A stretch of 64,000 nt of DNA, from NCBI RefSeq assembly GCF_022524485.1, contig NZ_JAKXMK010000036.1:62001-126000 (forward strand). The letters run 5' to 3'. How positions within the stretch are numbered: position 1 is the first letter of the stretch; each line of letters opens with the position of its first letter. A program made the position numbers and the translations under genes. Below are positions 24,159-32,658 of this stretch, in pieces. A model generated the notes under the pieces. It was not told where the DNA came from, did not search any database, and worked only from the letters and a program-made list of their open reading frames with translations. Origin of the DNA: Pseudonocardia alaniniphila (GTDB lineage: Bacteria > Actinomycetota > Actinomycetes > Mycobacteriales > Pseudonocardiaceae).

Positions 24159-25667
24159 GTGATCGAGTCTGCGGGGGAGATCGTCGTCGATAGCGGCCGT
24201 CCTGCCCGCGAACCGGCGGCGTGGCCATGGCTCGGCGCGATCGCCGGAGCCGTCACGGTGCTGTTGATCGCCGTGGCGGACCGGTACGGATATCACCGCG
24301 ACGAGCTGTACTTCATCCGGGCAGGGTCGGAGCCTGCCTTCGGATACACCGACCAGCCGCCGCTCACCCCCTTGCTCGCGCACGCCCTCCACACCCTCTT
24401 CGACGGTTCGCTGGTAGGGCTGCGGTTCCCGTCGGCGGTGATGGCCGGGTTCGTCGTGCTGCTCACCGGCCTGCTCGCACGCGAGCTCGGGGCGGGCCGG
24501 GGCGCACAGGTGCTCGCCGCCGGGTGCATGGCCGTCTCGGCAGTGCTTCCGGCGGTGAGTCACATGCTTTCCACGACCACGGTCGACCTGCTGGTGTGGA
24601 CCGCGATCTCGTGGCTCGTGGTGCGGGCGCTGCGTGATGGCGGGCCCCTGTGGCTCGCCGTCGGAGCGGTCGCCGGTGTCGGGTTGGAGAACAAGATGCT
24701 GCCCGCGTTCCTGCTGGCTGCGCTGCTCGTCGGCGTGGTGGTGGCCGGGCCACGCTCGGCGCTGCGGTCAGCGTGGCCGTGGGTCGGCGGCCTGCTCGCG
24801 CTGCTGCTGTGGATGCCGAACCTCGTGTGGCAGGCCGCCAACGGGTTTCCGCAGATCGAGCTCTCCGCCGCGATCGCTGCGGGCAGCTCGGGCACCAGCG
24901 AGCCCTGGTACGTGTTCCTCCCGTTCCAGCTGCTCCTGGTGAGCCCGCTGCTCGTCCCCGTCTGGGCCGTGGGCTGGTGGCGCCTTGCCCGTGATCCCGC
25001 GTTGCGCACCTGGCGCGCGTTCGCGGTGACGTACGTGGTGCTGGTGGTGGTCTTCATCGCCACCGGCGGCAAGCCGTACTACCTCGCGGGCCTCTACCCC
25101 GTGCTCCTCGCCGCCGGAGCGGCACCGGTGCTGGCCTGGGCACGCGCACGGGGCTGGCGCTCGGTCGTCCTGGGCACGGCGCTCGTGCTCAGCGCGGCCA
25201 CGTCGAGCGTCCTCATGCTGCCACTCGTGCCGGTGGAACGGCTGGCCGAGACCCCGATCGTGGACATCAACTACGACGCCGGTGAGACCGTCGGCTGGCC
25301 ACAGTTCGCCGCCACCGTGGCCGCGGCTCGGTCGACCGTCCCCGCCGCCGACCATGTGGCCGTCCTGACCCGGAACTACGGGGAGGCCGGCGCCGTCGAC
25401 CGGTATCTGCCCGCGCTCGCCCCGGCCTACAGCGGTCACAACGCCTACTGGGACTGGGGCCCGCCCTCGGACGACGTCACCACCGTGATCGCGGTCGCGT
25501 TCACCGAGGAGCAGCTGCGCAGCTGGTTCAGCCGGGTGGAGCTCGCCGGGCGGATCGACAACGGAGTCGGCCTGGAGAACGAGGAGCAGGGCACTCCGGT
25601 CTGGGTGGCGAGCGGCCGGCTGGTGCCGTGGCACCAGATCTGGCCGCAACTACGCAGCCTCGGCTGA
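24159..25667 (+). CDS. GT39-like polytopic glycosyltransferase
   Basis: The 502-residue membrane protein resembles ArnT/PMT-type (GT39/GT83) transferases: a first periplasmic loop with YGYHRDELYFIRAG (the Asp-Glu pair typical of the family), FGYTDQPPLTPLLAHAL, then about ten helices and a soluble C-terminal part of about 120 residues (VLTRNYGEAGAVDRYLP; GHNAYWDWGPP). These enzymes transfer a sugar from a polyprenyl-phosphate donor at the outer membrane face. Acceptor unknown. GTG 24159 is the first good start. It lies near uppP, which also acts on polyprenyl phosphates. Confidence 0.85.
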   Translation: MIESAGEIVVDSGRPAREPAAWPWLGAIAGAVTVLLIAVADRYGYHRDELYFIRAGSEPAFGYTDQPPLTPLLAHALHTLFDGSLVGLRFPSAVMAGFVVLLTGLLARELGAGRGAQVLAAGCMAVSAVLPAVSHMLSTTTVDLLVWTAISWLVVRALRDGGPLWLAVGAVAGVGLENKMLPAFLLAALLVGVVVAGPRSALRSAWPWVGGLLALLLWMPNLVWQAANGFPQIELSAAIAAGSSGTSEPWYVFLPFQLLLVSPLLVPVWAVGWWRLARDPALRTWRAFAVTYVVLVVVFIATGGKPYYLAGLYPVLLAAGAAPVLAWARARGWRSVVLGTALVLSAATSSVLMLPLVPVERLAETPIVDINYDAGETVGWPQFAATVAAARSTVPAADHVAVLTRNYGEAGAVDRYLPALAPAYSGHNAYWDWGPPSDDVTTVIAVAFTEEQLRSWFSRVELAGRIDNGVGLENEEQGTPVWVASGRLVPWHQIWPQLRSLG

Positions 25668-25695
25668 GGACGCCCCACGCGATCCGCCGCTGTGG

Positions 25696-26691
25696 TCAGG
25701 CAGTGGGCGCGAGCCGGCGGAGGCCGTCGAGTACGGCCTGCTCGACCTCGATGCCGCCGGCCGCGCTCCGTTCCGCGCGCACGGCCGCCGACCGCTCGAA
25801 CGGCATGCGCACGGCAACATCCGGATCGGCAGGTCGCGTCGCGCGAACGGCGGCCGCGAACTCCACGGTCCGTTGCTCGAACTCCGCGGCCGAGCCGAAG
25901 AGATCCGGACGCAGCGCGAGCACGAGCATTCCGAAATCCTCGAGCTGGGGCGGTTGCGCCGGGGATCCGGCCAGGACGCCGAGCAGTTGGACGACGATCC
26001 CGAGCCCGCTGCCCCGGTGGCCGCCCCACGAGGTGAAGGCACCGGACAGTGCCGCCACCGGGTCGTCGGTCGGCCGGCCCGCGGAGTCGTAGGCCGAGCC
26101 GGGCGGCAGTCGACGGCCGGTGCGGTTCGCCAGCACGGCCTGCGCGTGGATGATCTCCGAGATCCCGATGTCCCAGATCACAGGCACGTCGCCTGCCGAC
26201 GGGAATCCGAAGCAGATCGGGTTGGTGCCGAAACGCGGCTCGGTGCCCCCGTAGGGCGCCACCCATGGCGTCGCGTTCGATGCGAGCATCGCCACCATGC
26301 CCGCCGACGTGATCATCTCCGCGTAGTAGGAGAGCATCCCCGTGTACCAGGTGTGGTTCGCACCCACCACGGCCAGGCCGGACACCTGTGCCTTCTCGAC
26401 GGCGATCTCGGTCGCCCGGCGTCCGACGAGGTAGCCGATGCGGTCGGCGCCGTCGAGTTGGGCCGACACCGGCGACTCGCGCGTGATCCGCATGGCGGCG
26501 TCGGTCATCGGGGTGTGGGCGAACCGGTCGGCGATGCTGAGGATCCGCGCGAGCCCGGCGTAGGAGAGCCCGCGCAGTTCACAGTCCATGAGGTGGTCGA
26601 GCACGAGCGCGGCCTCCGCCTCGGCGAACCCGAGGACGCGCAGCGCGTCGGTGCCGAGGCGTTCCGCTTCGTCGAACGCAACGAACACCAT
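25696..26691 (-). CDS. Ldh-family NAD(P)-dependent oxidoreductase
   Basis: A 331-residue protein of the malate/L-lactate/ureidoglycolate dehydrogenase family, which is unrelated to classical lactate dehydrogenases. Signs are the VLDHLMDCELRGLSYAGLAR start region, VVGANHTWYTGMLSYYAEM (His and Tyr near the active site), GTNPICFGFPSAG and GHRGSGLGIVVQLLG. It reduces or oxidises a 2-hydroxy acid. Ureidoglycolate, a purine-breakdown product that leads to urea, would fit a genome with urease nearby, but that is inference. It converges on the GT39-like gene. Confidence 0.85.
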   Translation of the reverse strand: MVFVAFDEAERLGTDALRVLGFAEAEAALVLDHLMDCELRGLSYAGLARILSIADRFAHTPMTDAAMRITRESPVSAQLDGADRIGYLVGRRATEIAVEKAQVSGLAVVGANHTWYTGMLSYYAEMITSAGMVAMLASNATPWVAPYGGTEPRFGTNPICFGFPSAGDVPVIWDIGISEIIHAQAVLANRTGRRLPPGSAYDSAGRPTDDPVAALSGAFTSWGGHRGSGLGIVVQLLGVLAGSPAQPPQLEDFGMLVLALRPDLFGSAAEFEQRTVEFAAAVRATRPADPDVAVRMPFERSAAVRAERSAAGGIEVEQAVLDGLRRLAPTA

Positions 26692-26969
26692 CGCTCAGCG
26701 CCGCAGATCGACGGGCGCCCCGCCGGCCGTCCGGCAGGAAGATGGTCCAGCGGACGTGACGTGCTGGTCGATCGGGTTCACCATGCACCCGATTCTGCCT
26801 GCGTGCCGGCACAGCGCCTCTGCGATGGCTCGCGACCTGCTCTTACGACCGTCCTCGTACGACATTCCCGCATTTTCGGGCATATCGGAGTGGCACCTTC
26901 CAAACGGACCGCATATTCATTGGATTATGGTGCGGGCGAGCGACGATTCGCAGCGAGGAGAGCACCGCG

Positions 26970-27935
26970 GTGGGCACCTTGAGTTGGCTGGAAGCGATCG
27001 TGATCGGTGGCCTGCAAGGGGTCGCGGAGCTCTTTCCGGTTTCGAGTCTCGGGCACAGCGTGCTGATTCCCGCCGTGGTCGGCGGCAGCTGGGCTCAAGA
27101 TCTCGACGTCACCTCGCCCGAGTCGCCGTACCTGGCGTTCGTGGTCGGGCTGCACGTGGCCACTGCCATCGGGTTGATCGTCTATTTCTGGCGCGACTGG
27201 GTGCGCATCGTCCGGGGTCTCGTCACGAGCATCGTCCGGCGCGAGGTGGTCGAGCCCGAGCAGCGGCTGGGATGGCTTCTGGTACTCGCCACGATCCCGG
27301 TGGGAATCGCCGGGCTCGTACTCGAGCACGTGTTCCGCGTCTACCTGAGCAGACCCGAGCCCACCGCGGCCTTCCTCGTCCTCAATGGAGTGCTCCTACT
27401 CGTCGCGGAACGGATGCGTCGACGCTCCGAGCTGCGCGAGCCCGAGCCGGTGACCGTTCCCCTCTCCCCGGTCCGGGTATCCGCCGGCCCCGCCGGAGCT
27501 GCTCATCGCGCGGCGGCCGTGCCGACCGCCGAGGAGTTGGCCGATCGCCGGCTCGCCCAGCTTCCGGTGGGGCGCGCGATGCTGATCGGGGCCGCGCAGA
27601 TCGCAGCACTCGCGCCGGGCATCAGCCGGTCCGGTTCCGCCATGGTGGCCGGCCTGGGAAAGGGCCTGTCCCACACCGACGCAGCACGATTCTCCTTCCT
27701 GCTCGCCACGCCGGTGATCCTCGCCGCGGGAGTGCTCAAGGTCGGCGACCTCGCAGGCCCACTCGGCGACGGCATCCGGCCACAGATCCTCGTAGGCAGC
27801 ATCCTCTCCGGGGTGGGCGCCTACGTATCGGTGCGATTTCTCACGCGGTACTTCGAAACCCGCTCCCTGCGCCCGTTCGGGATCTACTGCATCGTCGCAG
27901 GTCTCGCCTGCCTCGCGTGGTTCCAGCTGCGCTGA
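26970..27935 (+). CDS. uppP: UppP: undecaprenyl-diphosphatase with a central insert
   Basis: The 321-residue polytopic protein has the UppP/BacA motifs GVAELFPVSSLGHSVLIP (residues 12-29) and PGISRSGSAMVAGLGKGLSH (about 212-231), which bind and cleave the diphosphate. It recycles the polyprenyl carrier used for peptidoglycan and confers bacitracin tolerance. A hydrophilic insert of about 60 residues (about 145-200, MRRRSELREPEPVTV to AEELADRRLAQL) makes it longer than the usual 270 residues; this is a recurring actinobacterial variant with ELFPVSSLGHS in place of EFLPVSSSGHL. GTG 26970 has AGGAGAG at 26957. Confidence 0.92.
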   Translation: MGTLSWLEAIVIGGLQGVAELFPVSSLGHSVLIPAVVGGSWAQDLDVTSPESPYLAFVVGLHVATAIGLIVYFWRDWVRIVRGLVTSIVRREVVEPEQRLGWLLVLATIPVGIAGLVLEHVFRVYLSRPEPTAAFLVLNGVLLLVAERMRRRSELREPEPVTVPLSPVRVSAGPAGAAHRAAAVPTAEELADRRLAQLPVGRAMLIGAAQIAALAPGISRSGSAMVAGLGKGLSHTDAARFSFLLATPVILAAGVLKVGDLAGPLGDGIRPQILVGSILSGVGAYVSVRFLTRYFETRSLRPFGIYCIVAGLACLAWFQLR

Positions 27936-28211
27936 CGCAGGGACTCGCCGGCGGCACCCGGCCAGATCTCCTCGACCGTTATGAATGGTTTGCGCGGTCG
28001 AGTTTCAGCAGCGCAACAAAGGATTACCGACGGAAATCATTCACCACATTTCGGACATTGCCGCCAGGCATGTATGGGAAGAGTCGCCACAGCCTTTCGT
28101 CACAGGTACTCTGCACGTATTATTCGGAACCCGTGGCCGATCAGGCAAAGCAGAATCAACTCACGGTCACGATAGTCTGTCCCACTCCACCATTTCGGGA
28201 GTTTATTCACG
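27936..28211 (+). other. AT-richer gap before the APC permease gene
   Basis: This 276-base gap is markedly richer in A and T than its neighbours (runs such as GAAATCATTCACC and ACGTATTATTCGGAA) and contains no reading frame with domain-like sequence. It is long enough for a promoter plus a structured leader. No known riboswitch class was recognised. Confidence 0.4.
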
Positions 28212-29837
28212 ATGACCGACATATCGACCGGCCGTGGAACTGCGCCCACGTCCAGCTTCCGTCGCGAGGTCGGGCCGATCCCGTTGATGTTCATCTCGCT
28301 CGGTTCGATCATCGGCTCGGGCTGGCTACTGGGTGCGCTCACCGCGGCATCTGCGGCCGGCGGTGCGTCGGTCCTGTCGTGGCTGCTAGCGGGCGCGGTG
28401 ATGGTGCTGCTCGCTCTCGTCCACGCCGAACTCGCCGCCGCCTACCCCTTCGCCGGTGGCACCGCCCGCTACCCGAAGCTCGCATTCGGCACGCTGGCAG
28501 GCTTCGCAGCGGGGTGGGTGGGCTGGCTGCAGGCGGCCACTCTCGCCCCGATCGAGGTGGAGGCGGCGCTCAGCTATCTGGATCACATCTGGCCAGGGCT
28601 GGTCAATACCGACGGCGCGCTCACCGGGCGCGGGCTGGGCATCGGCATCGCGCTGATCGCGGTGTTCACGATCGTGAATATCTTGGGGGTGCAGTGGCTG
28701 GCCGAGTCCAACCGGGTCACGATGCTGTGGAAGACAGCCGTTCCGGTCCTCACCGTCATCGTGCTGCTCGCGGTGTCGTTCCACGCCGGCAACTTCACCG
28801 CAGGCGGCGGCTTCGCACCCTTCGGTGCGCACGGTGTCTTCGCAGCGTTGCCGCTGGGTGTGATATTCGCTCTGCAGGGCTTCGAGCAGGCCGTGCAGTT
28901 GGGGAGCGAGTCGCGCAACCCGCAGCGTGACCTCCCGCGCGCGGTGATCGGCGCGGTGCTGATCGGCACGGTGATCTACATCGGGCTGGAGATCGCGTTC
29001 ATCGGTGCGCTCAATCCGGCGAACCTGCTCCACGGCTGGTCGGCACCGGTCGGCAAGGGCGACTTCGGCCCGTACGCGACGCTGGCCACCACACTCGGGC
29101 TGGGCTGGCTCGCGATCATCCTCTACATCGACGCGTTCGTCTCGCCCGCCGGAACGGGTCTGGTCTACGCGGGCACCTCCGCGAGGCTGGCCTACGCCCT
29201 CGGCCACTCCGGGCAGGTGCCGCGGTCGGTCGCGAAGATCAGCAAGCGGGGTGTGCCCTGGGTGGCGCTGCTGCTCGCCTTCGTGGTCGGGATCGTCTGC
29301 TTCCTGCCGTTCCCGAGCTGGCAGGGCTTCGTCAGCCTGGTCACCTCGGCCGTGGTGATGATGTACGGGTTCGCGCCGGTCACGCTGATGGCGCTGCGCC
29401 GCTCCGATCCCGACCGGGTGCGGCCCTACCGCCTCAAGCGCGCCTCGGTCATCTCGCCGCTGGCGTTCATCGCGGCCAGCGAGATCATCTACTGGACGTC
29501 GTGGCCCACGGTTGAGAAGCTGCTGATCCTGATCGCCATCGGCCTGGTGATCTTCGGTCTCTACTACCTGTTCGGCAACAACACCCGGCGCCAGCCCCTC
29601 GACGCCCGCGCCATGCTCTGGGTGCTGCCCTGGTTCATCGGGCTCGGCGTCATCTCCTACCTCGGTCAGTACGGCGGCATCGGTGTCATCCCGCCCTGGG
29701 TCGACCTCATCGTGGTCGCGGCGTTCGCTCTGGCGGTCTTCTACGTCGGCGTGCGGCTCGCACTCCCGCCGGAGCGGGTGGCCGAGGAGCTGATGATCGA
29801 AGAGATAGACGCCGCCACCCAGCCGGCAACGATCTGA
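28212..29837 (+). CDS. APC-superfamily amino acid permease
   Basis: A 541-residue protein with 12 or more membrane helices. The unwound first helix shows PLMFISLGSIIGSGWLLGAL (GSIIGSG is the substrate-binding turn), then AELAAAYPFAGGTARYPKLA and FALQGFEQAVQLGSESRNPQRD (helix 6 region and the typical E-x-x-x-P-x-R loop). Members import amino acids or related amines with protons. The C-terminal LALPPERVAEELMIEE tail is cytoplasmic. Substrate not predictable. The gene ends 14 bases before a convergent conserved gene, without a visible terminator. Confidence 0.9.
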   Translation: MTDISTGRGTAPTSSFRREVGPIPLMFISLGSIIGSGWLLGALTAASAAGGASVLSWLLAGAVMVLLALVHAELAAAYPFAGGTARYPKLAFGTLAGFAAGWVGWLQAATLAPIEVEAALSYLDHIWPGLVNTDGALTGRGLGIGIALIAVFTIVNILGVQWLAESNRVTMLWKTAVPVLTVIVLLAVSFHAGNFTAGGGFAPFGAHGVFAALPLGVIFALQGFEQAVQLGSESRNPQRDLPRAVIGAVLIGTVIYIGLEIAFIGALNPANLLHGWSAPVGKGDFGPYATLATTLGLGWLAIILYIDAFVSPAGTGLVYAGTSARLAYALGHSGQVPRSVAKISKRGVPWVALLLAFVVGIVCFLPFPSWQGFVSLVTSAVVMMYGFAPVTLMALRRSDPDRVRPYRLKRASVISPLAFIAASEIIYWTSWPTVEKLLILIAIGLVIFGLYYLFGNNTRRQPLDARAMLWVLPWFIGLGVISYLGQYGGIGVIPPWVDLIVVAAFALAVFYVGVRLALPPERVAEELMIEEIDAATQPATI

Positions 29838-29851
29838 TCTGGCGGACGGCG

Positions 29852-30280
29852 TCAGATCCCGCCGGCGAGCAGCCGCTCGAGCGCGGCACAGGCGGCTGCG
29901 TCGCGGGCGGCGACCTTGGTGAGGTCCTCGGCGAGGGCCTGCAGCCACTGTTCGATGGTGACGGTGCGGCGACTGATCACGACGTCCCGCACGACCTGGC
30001 GCACCTCGGCCTCCACAGCGCCGTGAGGCCCCTCGCGCAGCGCCAGCTGACGGCCGTCGCCGTGCACGACCACCGCGACCGCGCGCCCCTCCCGCCCCGC
30101 CATCCGGTCGCCCAGCCCTCGCCGCCGGTCCACCTTGACCATCCCGGGTGGGAGGGCGTCGTGCAGAGCGCCGGTCAGCACCCTCGCGTACGAGGCGACG
30201 TCGGCACGGTCGGTGCGCAGGGAGGCAGCCAGAAGCTGCACGTCACCCATCGGCCCGAGGCCACTCGGTTCCATGGTCAT
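29852..30280 (-). CDS. conserved actinobacterial protein linked to YbjQ genes
   Basis: A 142-residue soluble protein: LLAASLRTDRADVASYARVL near the start, VKVDRRRGLGDRMAGREG, AVAVVVHGDGRQLALREGPH, then EVRQVVRDVVISRRTVTIEQ and a helical end with DLTKVAARDAAACAALERLL. No enzyme motif is visible. Similar genes are found beside YbjQ-domain genes in actinomycetes, as here (6 bases from the next gene), so a common complex or pathway is likely, but the function is unknown. Confidence 0.7.
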   Translation of the reverse strand: MTMEPSGLGPMGDVQLLAASLRTDRADVASYARVLTGALHDALPPGMVKVDRRRGLGDRMAGREGRAVAVVVHGDGRQLALREGPHGAVEAEVRQVVRDVVISRRTVTIEQWLQALAEDLTKVAARDAAACAALERLLAGGI

Positions 30281-30286
30281 CGCCGG

Positions 30287-31117
30287 TCACCGGTCCGTCA
30301 GCGGCAACACGAGCTGAGGGGTCGGGATGCGGTGGTCGGGACGCAGCGGGCGCACCGCCGTGCCGATGGCGAAGAACTCCGTGGTGTGCCCGCCCCAGCG
30401 GTGCCCGTGGGAGAGCAGCTGCACCCCGACGATCCCCTCCGCGTGCATTTCCTCGGCCTCCGCCTGCATCCGGCTCATCGCGAGCTCGCGGGCGTCGTAG
30501 AGCGCCTCGGTGAACTGCGGCAGCTCGACGTTCTGGCCGACGTTGCCCATCGCCTGCCAGAACCGCTGGTGGGCGATGTGGTACACGCACGAGCCCATCA
30601 CCATGCCCAGCGGCGCGTACCCGGCTTGGACGAGCGTCCAGAAGTCTTGGCCGGACAGGTCGGAGGTGAAGGGCTGGTTGCGGTTGTTGCGCCAGGACAT
30701 CCCTTCGTGACGCGGGTCGTCGGCCGTCACGGCGGTGCCGACGGCGATGAACTCGGCGAGGTCGGCGCCGAACTCCTTGAACTCGATCTGCAGCCGCACC
30801 CCGACGATCCCGTCGGCTCCGAGCTGGTCGGCCTCCGCCTCCATCCTGGTCATCGCCAGTTCGCGGGCGTGGTACATCGCCTGCGAGAGGGTGGTGAGCT
30901 CCTGGTTGCGATTCCACCTGCCCATCTGGAAGCCCACGTGGTAGATGCTCGAGCCGAGCACCAGGCCCACCGGTCGGAACCCGGCCTCGCGCACGAGCAG
31001 GAACTCGTTGACGGAGAGGTCGGAGGTGAACAGGCTGGTTGCCTGCCCGGGCCGCATCTCGGCGAGGCGACGCATGGCGTCCGCTGGGATACCCAGCTCT
31101 GTCGGGTCGGCGGTCAC
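30287..31117 (-). CDS. tandem YbjQ (DUF74) domain protein
   Basis: The 276-residue protein contains two YbjQ-like domains. The first has FTSDLSVNEFLLVREAGFRP, GLVLGSSIYHVG, and ARELAMTRMEAEADQLGADGIVGVRL; the second repeats PFTSDLSGQDFWTLVQAGYA, GMVMGSCVYHIA and ARELAMSRMQAEAEEMHAEGIVGVQL. YbjQ proteins form pentameric rings and have been called heavy-metal-binding from sequence only. The duplication in one chain suggests a ring with pseudo-symmetry. It lies between a small conserved gene and a second tandem relative, all on the minus strand. Confidence 0.85.
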   Translation of the reverse strand: MTADPTELGIPADAMRRLAEMRPGQATSLFTSDLSVNEFLLVREAGFRPVGLVLGSSIYHVGFQMGRWNRNQELTTLSQAMYHARELAMTRMEAEADQLGADGIVGVRLQIEFKEFGADLAEFIAVGTAVTADDPRHEGMSWRNNRNQPFTSDLSGQDFWTLVQAGYAPLGMVMGSCVYHIAHQRFWQAMGNVGQNVELPQFTEALYDARELAMSRMQAEAEEMHAEGIVGVQLLSHGHRWGGHTTEFFAIGTAVRPLRPDHRIPTPQLVLPLTDR

Positions 31118-31143
31118 GGAATCTCCAGGGTGGTTCGGTCCGG

Positions 31144-32019
31144 TCAGCGAAGCGGCAGGAACGTCAGAGTTCGCGTCGGGGGCGCGCTGTCGGCGTGGAA
31201 GCGCACCAGCGCTGTGCCGAAGACCGTTGCCTCGGCGACGTGGTCGATGTGGTTCTCACCCGGTTCGATCTCCCAGACCCGAAGGTCCATCGACGACACG
31301 ATCGCCCCGTCGGCGCCGGACTCGTGCACGTGGCCGCCGAGCCGCCCTCGCGCGTCGGCCCGGGCGTAGGTGATCAGCTCGGTGTAGCCGGCCACCTCGG
31401 TGTTGCCCGAGCCCCAGGCTGCCTGCTGCCGGGTGCGCCAGTCGTCGTGGCGGATGGCGACCGAGATGCCGTAGACGAGGTCGGTGGGCATCCACCCGGC
31501 CGTCACGAGCTTGGCGACGTCCTGCCCGGGGAGGTGCGTGCTGAAGACGCGGTGCGGCCTGATGTCACCGCCTGCCCGTACGGCGGTGCCCAGTGCGGTG
31601 AACTCCCGCGGCCCTCCAGGCAGCGGCGACATCGTGAGCCCGACGCCGACGACGCCATCAGCGCCGATCGTCGCGGCCTCCTGGACCATCCGGCCCAGCG
31701 CCGTGCCGTAGCCGCGGTACAGCGCGTCGACGTAGGGACCGAAGCCCCCGAACCGCATCGAATCCGACGACGTGATCGTTGGGGACGCCCATCCTCCGAG
31801 GCCCCCGAGCCCTCCGTAGATGCCGCAGCCGCCGTACCCGGACCAGCCGATCTGCTGGACGATCGAGCCCATCACCTCGCCGACGGGCTCGAACCCGGCC
31901 ACCTTCAGCCCAGCCGCCGCCGGTGCCGAGAGCAGCGACGTCCATGCTCCGCCCGCAGCCGCCCGGCGCGCCCGTTCGGCAGCAACCGGCGGCAACCCAC
32001 GCCCGTCCCAGTCGGCCAC
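31144..32019 (-). CDS. second tandem YbjQ-like protein, glycine-rich insert
   Basis: A 291-residue relative of the previous protein with two degenerate YbjQ-like units: GFEPVGEVMGSIVQQIG with GRMVQEAATIGADGVVGVGL, and RVFSTHLPGQDVAKLVTAGW, DLVYGISVAIRH, RLGGHVHESGADGAIVSSMD. Between GSIVQQIG and the helix of unit one lies a Gly-rich loop (GYGGCGIYGGLGGLGG). The end TRTLTFLPLR matches the end of the preceding protein's QLVLPLTDR type. The two genes are 26 bases apart and probably cotranscribed. Confidence 0.75.
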   Translation of the reverse strand: MADWDGRGLPPVAAERARRAAAGGAWTSLLSAPAAAGLKVAGFEPVGEVMGSIVQQIGWSGYGGCGIYGGLGGLGGWASPTITSSDSMRFGGFGPYVDALYRGYGTALGRMVQEAATIGADGVVGVGLTMSPLPGGPREFTALGTAVRAGGDIRPHRVFSTHLPGQDVAKLVTAGWMPTDLVYGISVAIRHDDWRTRQQAAWGSGNTEVAGYTELITYARADARGRLGGHVHESGADGAIVSSMDLRVWEIEPGENHIDHVAEATVFGTALVRFHADSAPPTRTLTFLPLR

Positions 32020-32157
32020 GTCGCTCCTCCGCGCTTACTCGCTTCCGGACACTAGTCCTCCTGAGAGAGCGCGGTGGGTCGCAAAACAGCACGTCAGGGA
32101 CGGTTCGGTCAATGCAGGACGATTCCAGGCCCACGAAGACGGGACCGCGCGGTCACG

Positions 32158-32586
32158 TCAGGAGACACGCCCCAGGTCGGATGACAGCCAACGCTCAGGG
32201 CGAAGGTAGATGACCATCTGCTCGCCGTGCTCGGCCTTGGCGACCTCGACGTAGCCCGGCACGGCTTCCGCCGGCAGGTAGCGCCTGCTCAACTCCAAGA
32301 GATGCTCATCGGTGCCCGGCTCCGTGCGGGTGACCGACCCCTCGACCATGACGTACCGCAGCGTCGGATCGACGCGATCCACCATCAACGTGAAGCGGCC
32401 CGCCTCTTGGATGAGCTTCGCCTTGATGGACGCGACCCCGGTGAGCACCCAGGCCTCACCACCCGGCGTGTACTGGTACCACATCGGCACCGTCAGCGGC
32501 GCGCGCTCCGCGCCGCCTGCGACGGACAGTGCGGCGATGTGAGGTTCGGCAAGGAACAGCTGGCGCTCTTCGATTGTCAGCGGCAT
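32158..32586 (-). CDS. pyridoxamine-phosphate-oxidase-like (FMN/F420 split-barrel) protein
   Basis: A 142-residue split-barrel protein: MPLTIEERQLFLAEPHIAAL, LTVPMWYQYTPGGEAWVLTG, KAKLIQEAGRFTLMVDRVDP, YVMVEGSVTRTEPGTDEHLL, RRYLPAEAVPGYVEVAKAEH. This is the PPOX-class layout in which FMN or F420 is bound between two subunits; the reaction is unknown. ATG 32586 matches the usual MPLT start; a GTG at 32607 is in frame. It follows the urease operon by 72 bases but has no known part in urease maturation. Confidence 0.85.
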   Translation of the reverse strand: MPLTIEERQLFLAEPHIAALSVAGGAERAPLTVPMWYQYTPGGEAWVLTGVASIKAKLIQEAGRFTLMVDRVDPTLRYVMVEGSVTRTEPGTDEHLLELSRRYLPAEAVPGYVEVAKAEHGEQMVIYLRPERWLSSDLGRVS

Positions 32587-32658
32587 GGGGCGAGCGTAGG
32601 GGCACACCCCGACAATTCGGACACCGACGATCGGCCCGGGTCTGAAGTCAAGCTCCGG

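Noticed and set aside
26695..26883. 62-codon minus-strand frame just upstream of the Ldh-family gene
   Set aside because: Composition is Ser/Arg/Gly-rich without a domain, no ribosome binding site is evident, and it ends right before the Ldh start without overlap coupling.
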